The notes below the pieces were generated by a model. That model made no database searches, was not told the origin of the DNA, and saw only the letters and a list, made by a program, of their open reading frames with translations. DNA of 10,380 bases. It comes from Marinagarivorans sp. UBA5868. Its GTDB lineage: Bacteria > Pseudomonadota > Gammaproteobacteria > Pseudomonadales > Cellvibrionaceae. Shown in pieces: positions 1 through 8,020 of the stretch; position 1 is the stretch's first letter, and each line of letters opens with the position of its first letter. The stretch lies in contig DJFQ01000259.1 of NCBI GenBank assembly GCA_002432095.1, positions 1-10,380 of the forward strand, read 5' to 3'. The translations under genes and the position numbers were made by a program.

Positions 1-24
1 TCCAGTGCGATAGTGTCCGCGCCT
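1..24. repeat. 24-bp direct repeat at the C-A linker of the next module
   Basis: This is the second copy of the 24-bp identity found at 4645-4668. It again encodes ARTLSHW just after a C domain, so it marks the junction to the A domain outside the window. The match may extend past the left edge. Confidence 0.95.
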
Positions 25-3000
25 CTTGGCTCGGTAGAAAATCAATGTCCGAGATAAGCACCTCGGAACCCTGTCTGGACACGATTTGGAAAAATTCACT
101 CAAATGCGCTACAAGCCTGTTTATCGTCTCCTGAGCAAACAGGTCGGGCTGGTAGCTCAACTTTATAACAAGATTTTCGCGATAATGCGCATTGATCGTT
201 ATGGGATAATGACTTTTTATCCCCACCTCCATAGCTCGCACGCTCAGCGCGCCAAATTTTCCGCCGGCCTCCGCATCTATGATGTTGCTCAACGAACCGT
301 CCAGAGGATAATTCTCAAAAACGACCAGGCTATCAAAAAGATTGGTTCCTTTTGGGATTCCACTGAGCCCCTGAATTTCAACCAGGGATAGATAACTGTG
401 ATCGTTGATTTCCACGCTTTTATTATGCAGAGCCGAAAGCAGGTTGGAAAAAGTCTGCTTATCTTCGAATTCGACGCTCAGGGGCACGGTATTAATAAAA
501 AGCCCGACGATTTTATCAACATCCTCAACATCCGTTGGCCGCCCGGAGACAGTAATGCCAAAACTGATGTGCTTGTTACCGCTATAGCGTTGCAGCAGGC
601 ATGCCCACACGGCTTGAACCATAGTGTTAATCGTGCAGCGTTCGTCCTTCGCAATGGTTGACAGTAAGGAACTTGTGCTTGTATCGAGCGTTAGAACTAT
701 GGTCCGGTCCTTTGCCTCTCCAGCCCGAGTATCAAGTTTATCCAGCGCCAGCGGAGTGGGAGACTCTATATTCTTCAGCTGATTCTTCCAGAAAGAGCGG
801 GCCGGCTCTTTATCGAGTTTATGCAGCCAATCAATATAGTGCTGATAGGGAACCGGTGCAGGCAGAGCCAGCTCTTCGCCGGCTTTTCGGCGTTGATACA
901 AGCTTAACAACTCACCGAAAATAATCGGGTTGCACCAGCCATCCAGTAATACGTGGTGGAAAGTCCAGATAAATCGGTGCTGCTCATCACTTAACCGTAA
1001 CAAGGCTATGCGCATCAAAGGCGGTTGAGTGAAATTGAAACCCCTCGCTCTGTCTTCAGCGAGATAATTTCCTATGCCTTGTTCCTGCTCGGGTGCGGGC
1101 AGTCCTTTCAAATCGACTAAGGTAAAAGGTAAGTCGGCGGTTTTTACGACCAATTGGTGGATTTTCTGGCTTTCAAACCCGATAAAGCAGGTCCGGAATA
1201 CATCATGTCGCAACACCAGCGCTTGCCAGGATTGAACGAATGCCTGCACATCGAGTTCGCCGTGCACATCGAACCCAAATTGAGACGTGTAGGATCCACC
1301 AGCTTCATCCATGAGCGCATGAAAAAGTAAACCTTCCTGCATTGGGGTGGCGATATACAATTTGTCAAAATTGTACTTGGCTGACAGGGTGTCCAGTGTC
1401 TCCTGGTCGACGGTGGCACTGGGAAAATCACTGGGCGCATACCGGCTTTGGCTGGTCAGGCAGTGATCGATGCAACCGCGCAGCGCCTGGGCGAAAAGAT
1501 CCGCAAACCGCTCCCGCTGCTGCTCGCTGAGCACCTGCGACTCAATGCTAAAACGCAGCTCTGCGTCCCGCACCAAACCCTCGACACTCACCGGCTTTCG
1601 CTGGGGGTTCAGCGCGCTGACCGTCGCACCGGCCGATTCCTTCGCCCAGGAAAACACCGCGTTCCGATCGAGGCTGTTGTCGAACTGGCCCAGGTAATTA
1701 AAGAAGATTTCCGCCGAGGATTGTTCGGATTCCTGGTCCCTGATTGCTGCATCCCGCTGTATATACTTCAGCAGACCGTATCCGACACCTTTGTTGGGCA
1801 GCGCCCGGTATTGCTCTTTTACCGCGGCGATGAGACCGGCCCAGGATTTTTCCTGCGGGGCCTGCAGAATCAACGGATAAACCGCGGTGAACCACCCCAG
1901 CGTTTCGCTGACATCCAGCCCATCAAAAAACTCTTCCCGCCCATGGCCCTCCATTTCTATGCGCAGATTGCCGTGCCCTGTCCAGGCTTGATACGCCTGC
2001 CACAGCGCCGCCAACATCAATTCGTTGATCTGGGTCCTATAGGTGGTGTTCGATTCCCCCAGCAGCGCCGCCGTCTGCTGGGCATTCAAGCTGAATAAAC
2101 TTACCCCCGGGCGCGGCGCGGCCTCGGATCGCGGCAGCGGTTTGACCGGCAACGCCAGGCGCTTCAGCCAATACTCCCGCTCCTCTCTGAAAGAGGAACT
2201 CTCTTTCACATAGGCCTGCAACGCATCGCCCCACTGTTGCAACGAAGACGTCTTGGGTGAAAGTTGAATGGTCTGTTGTTGCTGCAGCTGGGCCCAGGCT
2301 TGCTCCATATCCGCCAGCAGAATCCGCCAGGAGACCCCGTCCACCACCAAGTGGTGAATGGCCAGCAAAAGCCAGCCCGCGCCTTCGCCTTGCCGATCAC
2401 CGGTATTGGCAATATAAAGCGCTTTGAGCAAAGGACCTTGTCCAATATCCAATGCGGCTTGCGCCGATGCACAGATCGCCTCCAGCGCCGCCTCCCGCGC
2501 CGGCGATGTGTGGCTGCTTAAATCGTGATACTCCAGCGAGGCATCCAACATGGCTTGGCTGTATGCCCGATGCTGCGCCTGCCACTCGCCCTGGTGCTCG
2601 ATAAACTGTAAACGCAGAGCGTCGTGACGCTGATACAACGCGGCGACAATCCTCTCCCAATCGGCACGCATCAACCCATTGGGCATGTTCAGAAGAACGG
2701 CCTGATTATAATGATGCACCGCCGGCAGCTGCCTTTCAAAAAACGCGTGCTGACTCGGCAACAAATTCAATTTACCCTGCACCGCTCCCTGCGGCGTATT
2801 CAGGAGCACACCCGTTTTGATCACCGGCATCAGTGCCGCAATCGTCTGCAGCTCAAACAACTGCCGCACGGTAAAATGGATATCCTGCTTTTTCGCGCGC
2901 GTGACCAGCTGAATCGAGACGATGGAGTCCCCACCCAGGGAAAAGAAATTGTCTTCAACCCCAACCTGATCGAGCTTCAGCAGCTCTTGCCAGAGATGGC

Positions 3001-6000
3001 AAAGTTTCTCCTCTATGGGATTGCGCGGCGCCACGTATTTTTCTTTGAGCAGATCCGTCTCTTTGGGTGCCGGCAACGCATCACGATCAATTTTCCCATT
3101 AATTGTCAGCGGCATCCGCTCGATAAAAACGTAAATGGCAGGCACCATGTAATCCGGCAACTGCGCTTTAAGCTGCTGTCGCAAGCGGCCGCTCATCTCT
3201 GCCTTTTTTTGCAGAAGCTGGGCTTCATCATCACCTTCAAATGCTTGCGCCGGGACAATATAAGCCACCAAACGCTTATCCCCCCGCTCATCCTCGCGCC
3301 CGGTGACCACACTTTCCTTGACCGCATCCATCGATACCAGCTGCGACTCTATTTCACCCAGCTCGATGCGAAACCCGCGGATCTTCACCTGATCATCACA
3401 ACGCCCCAGGAAATCCAGATAACCATCGGGTAACCAGCGGGCCAGATCGCCCGTTTTGTAGAGCCTGCTCACGCCGTCTGATACGAAGGGGTCCCGCACA
3501 AAACGCTCCTGCGTCAGCTGCGGCTGCCCGAGATAACCCAGGGCCAAACCCTCTCCGCCCACATACAACTCGCCCGGACAGCCTATCGGTTGCGGGCGCA
3601 GTTGACCGTCCAGCACATACAGCTTCGTATTGCCCATGGGCTTACCGATCGGCAATGAATCCCGTTGCGCAAGATCCGCCTCGGCCTGAATTCGATAGAA
3701 GCTACAGCCGATAACCGATTCGGTCGGGCCGTAGTGATTGAAATAATTCGCCTCGGGAAACATCCGCCGCAGCCTGGCAAGGGTGGCCGCCGATAAAATT
3801 TCACCACCAATGACAAAGACATGCCGCCCGGCACACGGCTGCGCATCGTCCAGCACCGCCAATAGGCCAGCCACATGGCTGGGTGTCAGGCGCAGCAAAT
3901 AATTGGATTGGGCCTGCCGCAGGGCCTGCGCCAGATCCTCCAGCTCTCGACCCTCGTTGATCAATCCCACGCACCCGCCCGAGATCAGCGGCAGATAAAT
4001 ACTGGGCAAGGTGAGATCAAAACCGTAGGAGGTAAAGACCAAAGATCCATCGAGCGCCTGGTCGTAATAACCGTGCTGCGCAAAATCCAGATAATTTACC
4101 AACGCCCGATGCTCGACCATGACGCCTTTGGGCCGGCCGGTTGAGCCAGAGGTATAGATAACATAAGCCAGTGACGCGCTGTTTTGCTCGGCACCGGGAT
4201 TGCCAGTGGGATAGCCCGTCAGCAGCAGCTCTCGGAGCTCGCTCTCAAGGGGCAGGACCTTTTTGTCCTCAAAGAGCCCCGCCTCCACCGTGAGATACGT
4301 CTTGGTCAGCACCAGCTCAATGCCAGTCTCATCCAAAATATGGTCGATACGCGCACGCGGATACGCGGGGTCGATCGGAACATAAGCGGCGCCCGCTTTG
4401 AGAATACCCAAAATGCCCACCACCATCTCCACCGAGCGCTCCACGCACAGAGCGACCATGGAGCCCGTTCCAATTCCCTGCTTGGCCAGATAATGAGCCA
4501 GTTTATTCGCCTGGATATTCAGATCGCGATAGGAAAGATCACCTTCTGAACTTCTGACGGCCACGGCCTCTGGTGTCCGCGCGGCCTGTTGCTCAAACAA
4601 ATGATGCAGGCAGCTCGTCCGGCGGTAGTCAAAGGACGTGTCGTTCCAGTGCGATAGTGTCCGCGCCTGATCTTCCGATACATAAACCTTTAGTTCCCCC
4701 ACTTTACTCGAGGAAGAAACCATCGATCGGCACAAAAGGGTTCTGAATGTGGCGGCCAAAAGCTGGATTGTCGATTCATTGAAAAGACTACGGCGATACT
4801 TCCATGTGAATTTGATTGTTCCCGCGACGTCATACGCGAAGAGTTCCAAATCAAATCTCACATCGCATTCTTCTTCGACTACGGGCTCAACCTTCAGACG
4901 CGATAGCTTCAACTGCTCTTCCGGAAGGTTATGTAAATCGAGTTTTATCTGGAAAACGGGACTGTGCGACAAGCTCCTTCCTGGACTTAGGTCCTCGACC
5001 ACCCTTTCGAAGGGAACATCCTGATTCTGCAGCGCTTCGATAATCCGGTTTTTGTTCTCCGCTAACAAGTCGACAAACATCTGATCGTCAGAGATTTTAT
5101 TTCTCACCACAATCGTATTGACGAAAAGGCCAACGAGAGACTCAACCTCCTGAAGTTTTCGGCCGGCAATGGGAGAGCCAACCACCACATCGCGCTCGCC
5201 ACTATACTGGCTAATCGTAAGAGCAAAGACGGAATGCAAAAACATGAACAGGGTTGTGCCATGCTGCCGGCAAAAGGACGTGACTTCGGACGCAGTCTGG
5301 CTGCCTAAGTCAAAGGAATAGATTCCTCCTTCAAAAACCTGAACGGCAGGTCGCTTCCGATCGAGTGGGATCCGGTGCACCTGGGGTATGCCATGGAGTG
5401 TCTGCCGCCAATAATCCAGCTGCTTATTTTGAACGCCCTGCTCCAGCCACTCTTTGTGCCACTCGGAAAAGTCCAGATAGTCAATGCGTTGCTCGAATTG
5501 AAAACCCGACGAGCCCGCGCAGAAACAGTCGTACAGCTCAGAAAGTTCTCTTATCAGAATATTGGCCGACCACGCATCGACGGCGATATGGTGCATACAG
5601 ACAGACAGCATCGCTCTTTCGTCATCCAGAAGAACGACAAGGACCCTGATCAGCACGTCCCGCCCTAGATCAAACTTTTTCTTCTGATTGGCGAGTAGAA
5701 TATCCCGCGCACGGGCTGTTTGACTTGCTCGATCGGATTGACGAAGATCAACCAAGCCAACCGGGCAGGAAAAATCGTTATTGATCAAAAGGCGGATCGC
5801 GCCGCCGTCATCCGACAAGTTTGCCCTCAGCACCAGATGTCGATGCACGAGCGCTCGCACCGCATTCTTCAGGGCCTCGGTATCGAGTGGACCATTGACC
5901 TCGTATACCCGCGCGAGATTGTACTGGGTACTGCCTTCTTCAAGTCGATCGATGAAAAACATCCGCTGCTGGGCAAACGACGGCGAAAGATCTTTTCGAT

Positions 6001-8020
6001 CCGTCTTTTTGGGGATCAGCGGGGAGGCCAACAGTTCTCTGCTCTGCAAACCCTGATCGATTCGGCGCACCAAGTCCTCGAGGCCTTTCGATCGTAAAAA
6101 TACCTCAATAGGGACTTCTGCACCAATATGTGCTGTTATTCTGGCAACTACTTGCATAGCAAGAATGGATTGCCCGCCGAGAGACAGAAAATCGATATCA
6201 GCGGGAATTTCTTCCAAGCAGAGTACCGCTTTGAACGCTTCCTCGACTATTTCATGAGTTGTCTTACCGGCGAGCCGGCCTGGCATCGCACTTTCTTGAT
6301 CCAAGGGTTTATTGCTGGGGCCATCATCGATGAGAACATTTAAACTGCCATCTAAGTAGGCAGTTTTGCTGGCGCTGCGCTTGATCTTGCCACTGGTGGT
6401 TTTTGGAATACCCCCGGCCCTTACCAAAACGACCGAAGAAAGATTAATGTCCAGCTGGGAAAGAACCGCTGTTCTTACAGTGCGCGCTATTTCAGCATAG
6501 TCTTGCTTCTTCGTGTGCCTATCCACCTCCGCCGCGACGACACAACGCTCGTGAAAGACATCGCCCACTGAAAATGCTGCGCACTGGGTTCTGCGGATGG
6601 ATGGATGGCTTCTTTCCACAACCCACTCGATGTCGTGTGGATAGTAGTTGACACCCCCGAGGATAATGACATCTTTTATCCGTCCGAGAATAAACAGCTC
6701 ATTATGGTGAATAAATCCAAGATCGCCCGTTCGAAGATACCGGAGTTCTGAACCGGGAAGTGTCGCTTCAAAGGTGTCCTTGGACAACTGCTGCAGGCCC
6801 CAGTAACCGCGCGATATGCTCGGCCCGGCAAACCACACCTCGCCGATGATTCCCGGCGCCGCAGGTTGCAGCGTCACGGGATCAACGATTGCCATGGTGT
6901 GCCTGTCCATGACTTCTCCACAGCTGACCAGCGAGCGGGCAGCTGGCTGATCGGAGACCTCCCGCACACTTCCAAGCTCAAGTTGCTGAGGATCGAAGTC
7001 CTTGACCATAGGGGATCGATCGGGATCGGTTCCTGTCAGATAGGCCGTCGCTTCCGCCATACCGAAGCATGGACAAAACGCTGTGTCACTAAATCCGGCG
7101 GTTCTGAACCGGTTGGAAAAGTGGGCCATGGTTTCCGGGTTAACGGGTTCCTCCGCCGTAAAAGCTATCCGCCAGGATCTGAGATCCAAAGCAGCGATAT
7201 CGTCATCTGTCAGCCGTTTAAGGCACTCGTCGTAACCAAAGTTTGGCGCCCCGCAGAAAGTCCCTCGATAGCCCGATATCGCCTGCAACCAGGACAGAGG
7301 GTTCATAATGAAGCTGATGGATGGCATGACAACGGAAAGCGACCGAGTATAAATCGCTAAAAGGATCGTGCAGGCGAGTCCCATATCGTGATACATAGGG
7401 AGCCAGTTAACAAATACGTCTTTATCGCCCAGCCTCAAAGCTTCCGCCATGCCTCTCAAGTTGGCAACGGCATTTCCGTGTGAAATGATCACGCCTTTGG
7501 GTTTGCCCGTAGAGCCCGACGTGAACTGCAGGTAAGCCAGGCTATCTTCCTCAATCATCGGGTAGCTGAACGGCCGCCCCGCATCACGAATAAACTCGTC
7601 AGTGAGCAATATTTGAAGACCCTGATCATCACCCACTTTATTTCTGATGAAAGACCCGATCGTAGGAGCCACCTGTTTGCAGGAAAGGATGATCGACGCA
7701 TCGCATGTGGCGATTACGTTGGCCACACCGTCAATTCGGCGCGCGCTGCTCGGCGGATACATCGGAACCGCTACCATGCCAGCATAAAGGCAGCCAAAAA
7801 ACGCTTTGATGTAATCCAGTCCGGGGGGGAAAAGTAAGACCACTCTGTCTCCCGCCGCGCCTGCCAGCAAGAGTTCGGAGGCAATATCGATAGCGCATTC
7901 CTCCAGCTCCCGATATGTCACTGCGTCCTTCGAGCCACCCGTATCTTTGAGAAACTCGAACGCGCATTTGTCGCCGTTCATAGAGGAGGCGCGGCGCAGC
8001 ACGTCGACAAGTGTCTTCAC
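1..8020 (-). CDS. Lipopeptide synthetase, FAAL-ACP-C-A-PCP-E-C-..., 3' partial
   Basis: This multidomain non-ribosomal peptide synthetase makes the N-terminal, lipidated part of a peptide in the cytoplasm. One frame stays open from 8020 past the left edge, giving 2673 visible codons. Approximate order by residue: fatty acyl-AMP ligase 1-560, acyl carrier 575-655 (Ser618), condensation 672-1105, adenylation 1130-1660, peptidyl carrier 1662-1735 (Ser1699), epimerase 1748-2195, condensation 2210-2650, then the linker to an A domain outside the window. I checked the frame at landmark motifs in every domain and found no break. The chosen start is GTG at 8020: the protein then begins MKTLVDVLRR, as FAALs usually do, and AAGGA lies 10 nt upstream. 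An in-frame ATG at 8098 would add 26 residues with no FAAL character. The exporter gene lies 307 bp upstream in the same direction. The product is inferred to be an acyl-peptide whose first residue is D-configured. Confidence 0.95.
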   Translation of the reverse strand, partial: MKTLVDVLRRASSMNGDKCAFEFLKDTGGSKDAVTYRELEECAIDIASELLLAGAAGDRVVLLFPPGLDYIKAFFGCLYAGMVAVPMYPPSSARRIDGVANVIATCDASIILSCKQVAPTIGSFIRNKVGDDQGLQILLTDEFIRDAGRPFSYPMIEEDSLAYLQFTSGSTGKPKGVIISHGNAVANLRGMAEALRLGDKDVFVNWLPMYHDMGLACTILLAIYTRSLSVVMPSISFIMNPLSWLQAISGYRGTFCGAPNFGYDECLKRLTDDDIAALDLRSWRIAFTAEEPVNPETMAHFSNRFRTAGFSDTAFCPCFGMAEATAYLTGTDPDRSPMVKDFDPQQLELGSVREVSDQPAARSLVSCGEVMDRHTMAIVDPVTLQPAAPGIIGEVWFAGPSISRGYWGLQQLSKDTFEATLPGSELRYLRTGDLGFIHHNELFILGRIKDVIILGGVNYYPHDIEWVVERSHPSIRRTQCAAFSVGDVFHERCVVAAEVDRHTKKQDYAEIARTVRTAVLSQLDINLSSVVLVRAGGIPKTTSGKIKRSASKTAYLDGSLNVLIDDGPSNKPLDQESAMPGRLAGKTTHEIVEEAFKAVLCLEEIPADIDFLSLGGQSILAMQVVARITAHIGAEVPIEVFLRSKGLEDLVRRIDQGLQSRELLASPLIPKKTDRKDLSPSFAQQRMFFIDRLEEGSTQYNLARVYEVNGPLDTEALKNAVRALVHRHLVLRANLSDDGGAIRLLINNDFSCPVGLVDLRQSDRASQTARARDILLANQKKKFDLGRDVLIRVLVVLLDDERAMLSVCMHHIAVDAWSANILIRELSELYDCFCAGSSGFQFEQRIDYLDFSEWHKEWLEQGVQNKQLDYWRQTLHGIPQVHRIPLDRKRPAVQVFEGGIYSFDLGSQTASEVTSFCRQHGTTLFMFLHSVFALTISQYSGERDVVVGSPIAGRKLQEVESLVGLFVNTIVVRNKISDDQMFVDLLAENKNRIIEALQNQDVPFERVVEDLSPGRSLSHSPVFQIKLDLHNLPEEQLKLSRLKVEPVVEEECDVRFDLELFAYDVAGTIKFTWKYRRSLFNESTIQLLAATFRTLLCRSMVSSSSKVGELKVYVSEDQARTLSHWNDTSFDYRRTSCLHHLFEQQAARTPEAVAVRSSEGDLSYRDLNIQANKLAHYLAKQGIGTGSMVALCVERSVEMVVGILGILKAGAAYVPIDPAYPRARIDHILDETGIELVLTKTYLTVEAGLFEDKKVLPLESELRELLLTGYPTGNPGAEQNSASLAYVIYTSGSTGRPKGVMVEHRALVNYLDFAQHGYYDQALDGSLVFTSYGFDLTLPSIYLPLISGGCVGLINEGRELEDLAQALRQAQSNYLLRLTPSHVAGLLAVLDDAQPCAGRHVFVIGGEILSAATLARLRRMFPEANYFNHYGPTESVIGCSFYRIQAEADLAQRDSLPIGKPMGNTKLYVLDGQLRPQPIGCPGELYVGGEGLALGYLGQPQLTQERFVRDPFVSDGVSRLYKTGDLARWLPDGYLDFLGRCDDQVKIRGFRIELGEIESQLVSMDAVKESVVTGREDERGDKRLVAYIVPAQAFEGDDEAQLLQKKAEMSGRLRQQLKAQLPDYMVPAIYVFIERMPLTINGKIDRDALPAPKETDLLKEKYVAPRNPIEEKLCHLWQELLKLDQVGVEDNFFSLGGDSIVSIQLVTRAKKQDIHFTVRQLFELQTIAALMPVIKTGVLLNTPQGAVQGKLNLLPSQHAFFERQLPAVHHYNQAVLLNMPNGLMRADWERIVAALYQRHDALRLQFIEHQGEWQAQHRAYSQAMLDASLEYHDLSSHTSPAREAALEAICASAQAALDIGQGPLLKALYIANTGDRQGEGAGWLLLAIHHLVVDGVSWRILLADMEQAWAQLQQQQTIQLSPKTSSLQQWGDALQAYVKESSSFREEREYWLKRLALPVKPLPRSEAAPRPGVSLFSLNAQQTAALLGESNTTYRTQINELMLAALWQAYQAWTGHGNLRIEMEGHGREEFFDGLDVSETLGWFTAVYPLILQAPQEKSWAGLIAAVKEQYRALPNKGVGYGLLKYIQRDAAIRDQESEQSSAEIFFNYLGQFDNSLDRNAVFSWAKESAGATVSALNPQRKPVSVEGLVRDAELRFSIESQVLSEQQRERFADLFAQALRGCIDHCLTSQSRYAPSDFPSATVDQETLDTLSAKYNFDKLYIATPMQEGLLFHALMDEAGGSYTSQFGFDVHGELDVQAFVQSWQALVLRHDVFRTCFIGFESQKIHQLVVKTADLPFTLVDLKGLPAPEQEQGIGNYLAEDRARGFNFTQPPLMRIALLRLSDEQHRFIWTFHHVLLDGWCNPIIFGELLSLYQRRKAGEELALPAPVPYQHYIDWLHKLDKEPARSFWKNQLKNIESPTPLALDKLDTRAGEAKDRTIVLTLDTSTSSLLSTIAKDERCTINTMVQAVWACLLQRYSGNKHISFGITVSGRPTDVEDVDKIVGLFINTVPLSVEFEDKQTFSNLLSALHNKSVEINDHSYLSLVEIQGLSGIPKGTNLFDSLVVFENYPLDGSLSNIIDAEAGGKFGALSVRAMEVGIKSHYPITINAHYRENLVIKLSYQPDLFAQETINRLVAHLSEFFQIVSRQGSEVLISDIDFLPSQEARTLSHW
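71..1393 (-). other. NRPS domain: second condensation domain (probably DCL type)
   Basis: This condensation domain (residues about 2210-2650) should join the D-configured acyl-aminoacyl donor to the residue loaded by the next module. Motifs: FDKLYIATPMQEGLLFHAL (C1), RHDVFRTCF (C2), WTFHHVLLDGWC (His2355, His2356, Asp2360), YIDWLHK, FGITVSGRP and IVGLFINTVPL, with HSYLSLVEIQ after it. Position after an E domain implies a DCL stereochemical type. The domain is complete. The following C-to-A linker reaches the left edge. GC content falls to about 45% in sampled rows, unlike the preceding A-PCP-E block. Confidence 0.9.
1436..2779 (-). other. NRPS domain: epimerase (E)
   Basis: This domain (residues about 1748-2195) interconverts the L and D forms of the carrier-bound amino acid. 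The E-domain motif series is intact: LLPSQHAFFERQ, the active-site HHLVVDGVSWRIL (His1889, His1890, Asp1894), EMEGHGREEFF with Glu2024, DVSETLGWFTAVYPL, PNKGVGYGLLKY and IFFNYLGQFD. EGHGRE and GWFTxxYP separate E domains from C domains. No key residue is missing, so it is probably active and the first residue of the peptide is D. Confidence 0.93.
2816..3037 (-). other. NRPS domain: peptidyl carrier protein (PCP)
   Basis: This carrier (residues about 1662-1735) holds the first amino acid. The attachment motif is FFSLGGDSIVSIQL, with the modified serine at Ser1699 (codon 2924-2926). The GGDS form, rather than GGHS, is typical of carriers that hand their substrate to an epimerase, and this agrees with the E domain that follows. 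The preceding stretch IEEKLCHLWQELLKLDQVGVEDNF is the usual first helix and loop. Confidence 0.92.
3041..4633 (-). other. NRPS domain: adenylation domain, predicted Asp-like substrate
   Basis: This domain (residues about 1130-1660) selects the first amino acid and activates it as an aminoacyl-AMP. Core motifs are complete: LKAGAAYVPIDP, YVIYTSGSTGRPKGVMVEH, NHYGPTES, GELYVGGEGLALGY, YKTGDLARW, GRCDDQVKIRGFRIELGEIE and LTINGKIDRDALP. Aligning by eye to GrsA gives the ten-residue pocket Asp1335, Leu1336, Pro1339, Arg1377, Val1403, Gly1405, His1429, Ile1437, Gly1438, Lys1643, that is DLPRVGHIGK. The known aspartate code DLTKVGHIGK differs at only two positions. Substrate is therefore inferred to be Asp or a close acidic relative. 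The domain is unusually rich in GC for this gene. Confidence 0.88.
4645..4668. repeat. 24-bp direct repeat at the C-A linker of the first amino-acid module
   Basis: These 24 bases are identical to positions 1-24. On the minus strand both copies encode the linker peptide ARTLSHW between a C domain and the next A domain, in the same codon register. Sequence on the right side of the two copies differs at once, and the left side of the other copy is outside the window. Confidence 0.95.
4706..6007 (-). other. NRPS domain: first condensation domain (N-acylating)
   Basis: This condensation domain (residues about 672-1105) should join the ACP-bound fatty acid to the amino group of the first amino acid. 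Motifs in order: LSPSFAQQRMFFIDRL (C1), HRHLVLRANL (C2), the active-site MHHIAVDAWS (His810, His811, Asp815), DYLDFSEWHKEWL (C4), VVVGSPIAGR, and LVGLFVNTIVVR (C5) with DVPFERVVEDL. The catalytic second histidine and the aspartate are present. The usual glycine after the aspartate is alanine (Ala816). GC content is low (about 45-47% in sampled rows) compared with the following A-PCP-E block. Confidence 0.9.
6056..6298 (-). other. NRPS domain: acyl carrier protein (ACP)
   Basis: This carrier domain follows the FAAL and holds the fatty acid as a phosphopantetheine thioester. The attachment motif reads DFLSLGGQSILAMQ. The modified serine is Ser618, with its codon at 6167-6169. Length (about 80 residues) and surrounding helices (THEIVEEAFKAVL before, IEVFLRSKGLEDLVRRI after) fit the PCP/ACP fold. 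The role is inferred from position between the FAAL and the first C domain. Confidence 0.9.
6341..8020 (-). other. NRPS domain: fatty acyl-AMP ligase (FAAL)
   Basis: This domain (residues about 1-560) activates a free fatty acid with ATP and passes the acyl group to the adjacent carrier protein. The evidence is the AMP-binding loop FTSGSTGKPKGV (about 166-177), PMYHDMGL, FGMAEAT, LVSCGE followed by IVDP, GEVWFAGPSISRGYW, YLRTGDLGF, GRIKDVIILGGVNYYPHDIE and the C-terminal PKTTSGKIKR. The pairing of LVSCGE, GPSxxxGYW and NxYPxDIE is characteristic of FAALs rather than of amino-acid A domains or acyl-CoA ligases. Its place at the N terminus, ahead of a carrier and a C domain, is the usual lipoinitiation arrangement. 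Acyl chain length cannot be read from the sequence. Confidence 0.92.

Noticed and set aside
1448..2098. 216-codon open frame on the plus strand
   Set aside because: It is antisense to the epimerase domain in GC-rich DNA, where long shadow frames are expected.
2624..3433. 269-codon open frame on the plus strand
   Set aside because: It lies antisense to the A, PCP and start of the E domain of the NRPS. The minus strand has intact, recognisable motifs here, and the plus-strand translation is rich in His, Arg and Gln and resembles nothing.
1..8020. Interruption of the NRPS by a frameshift or stop
   Set aside because: Landmark motifs of all seven domains fall in the same codon register from 8020 to position 2, so the gene reads as intact in this window.
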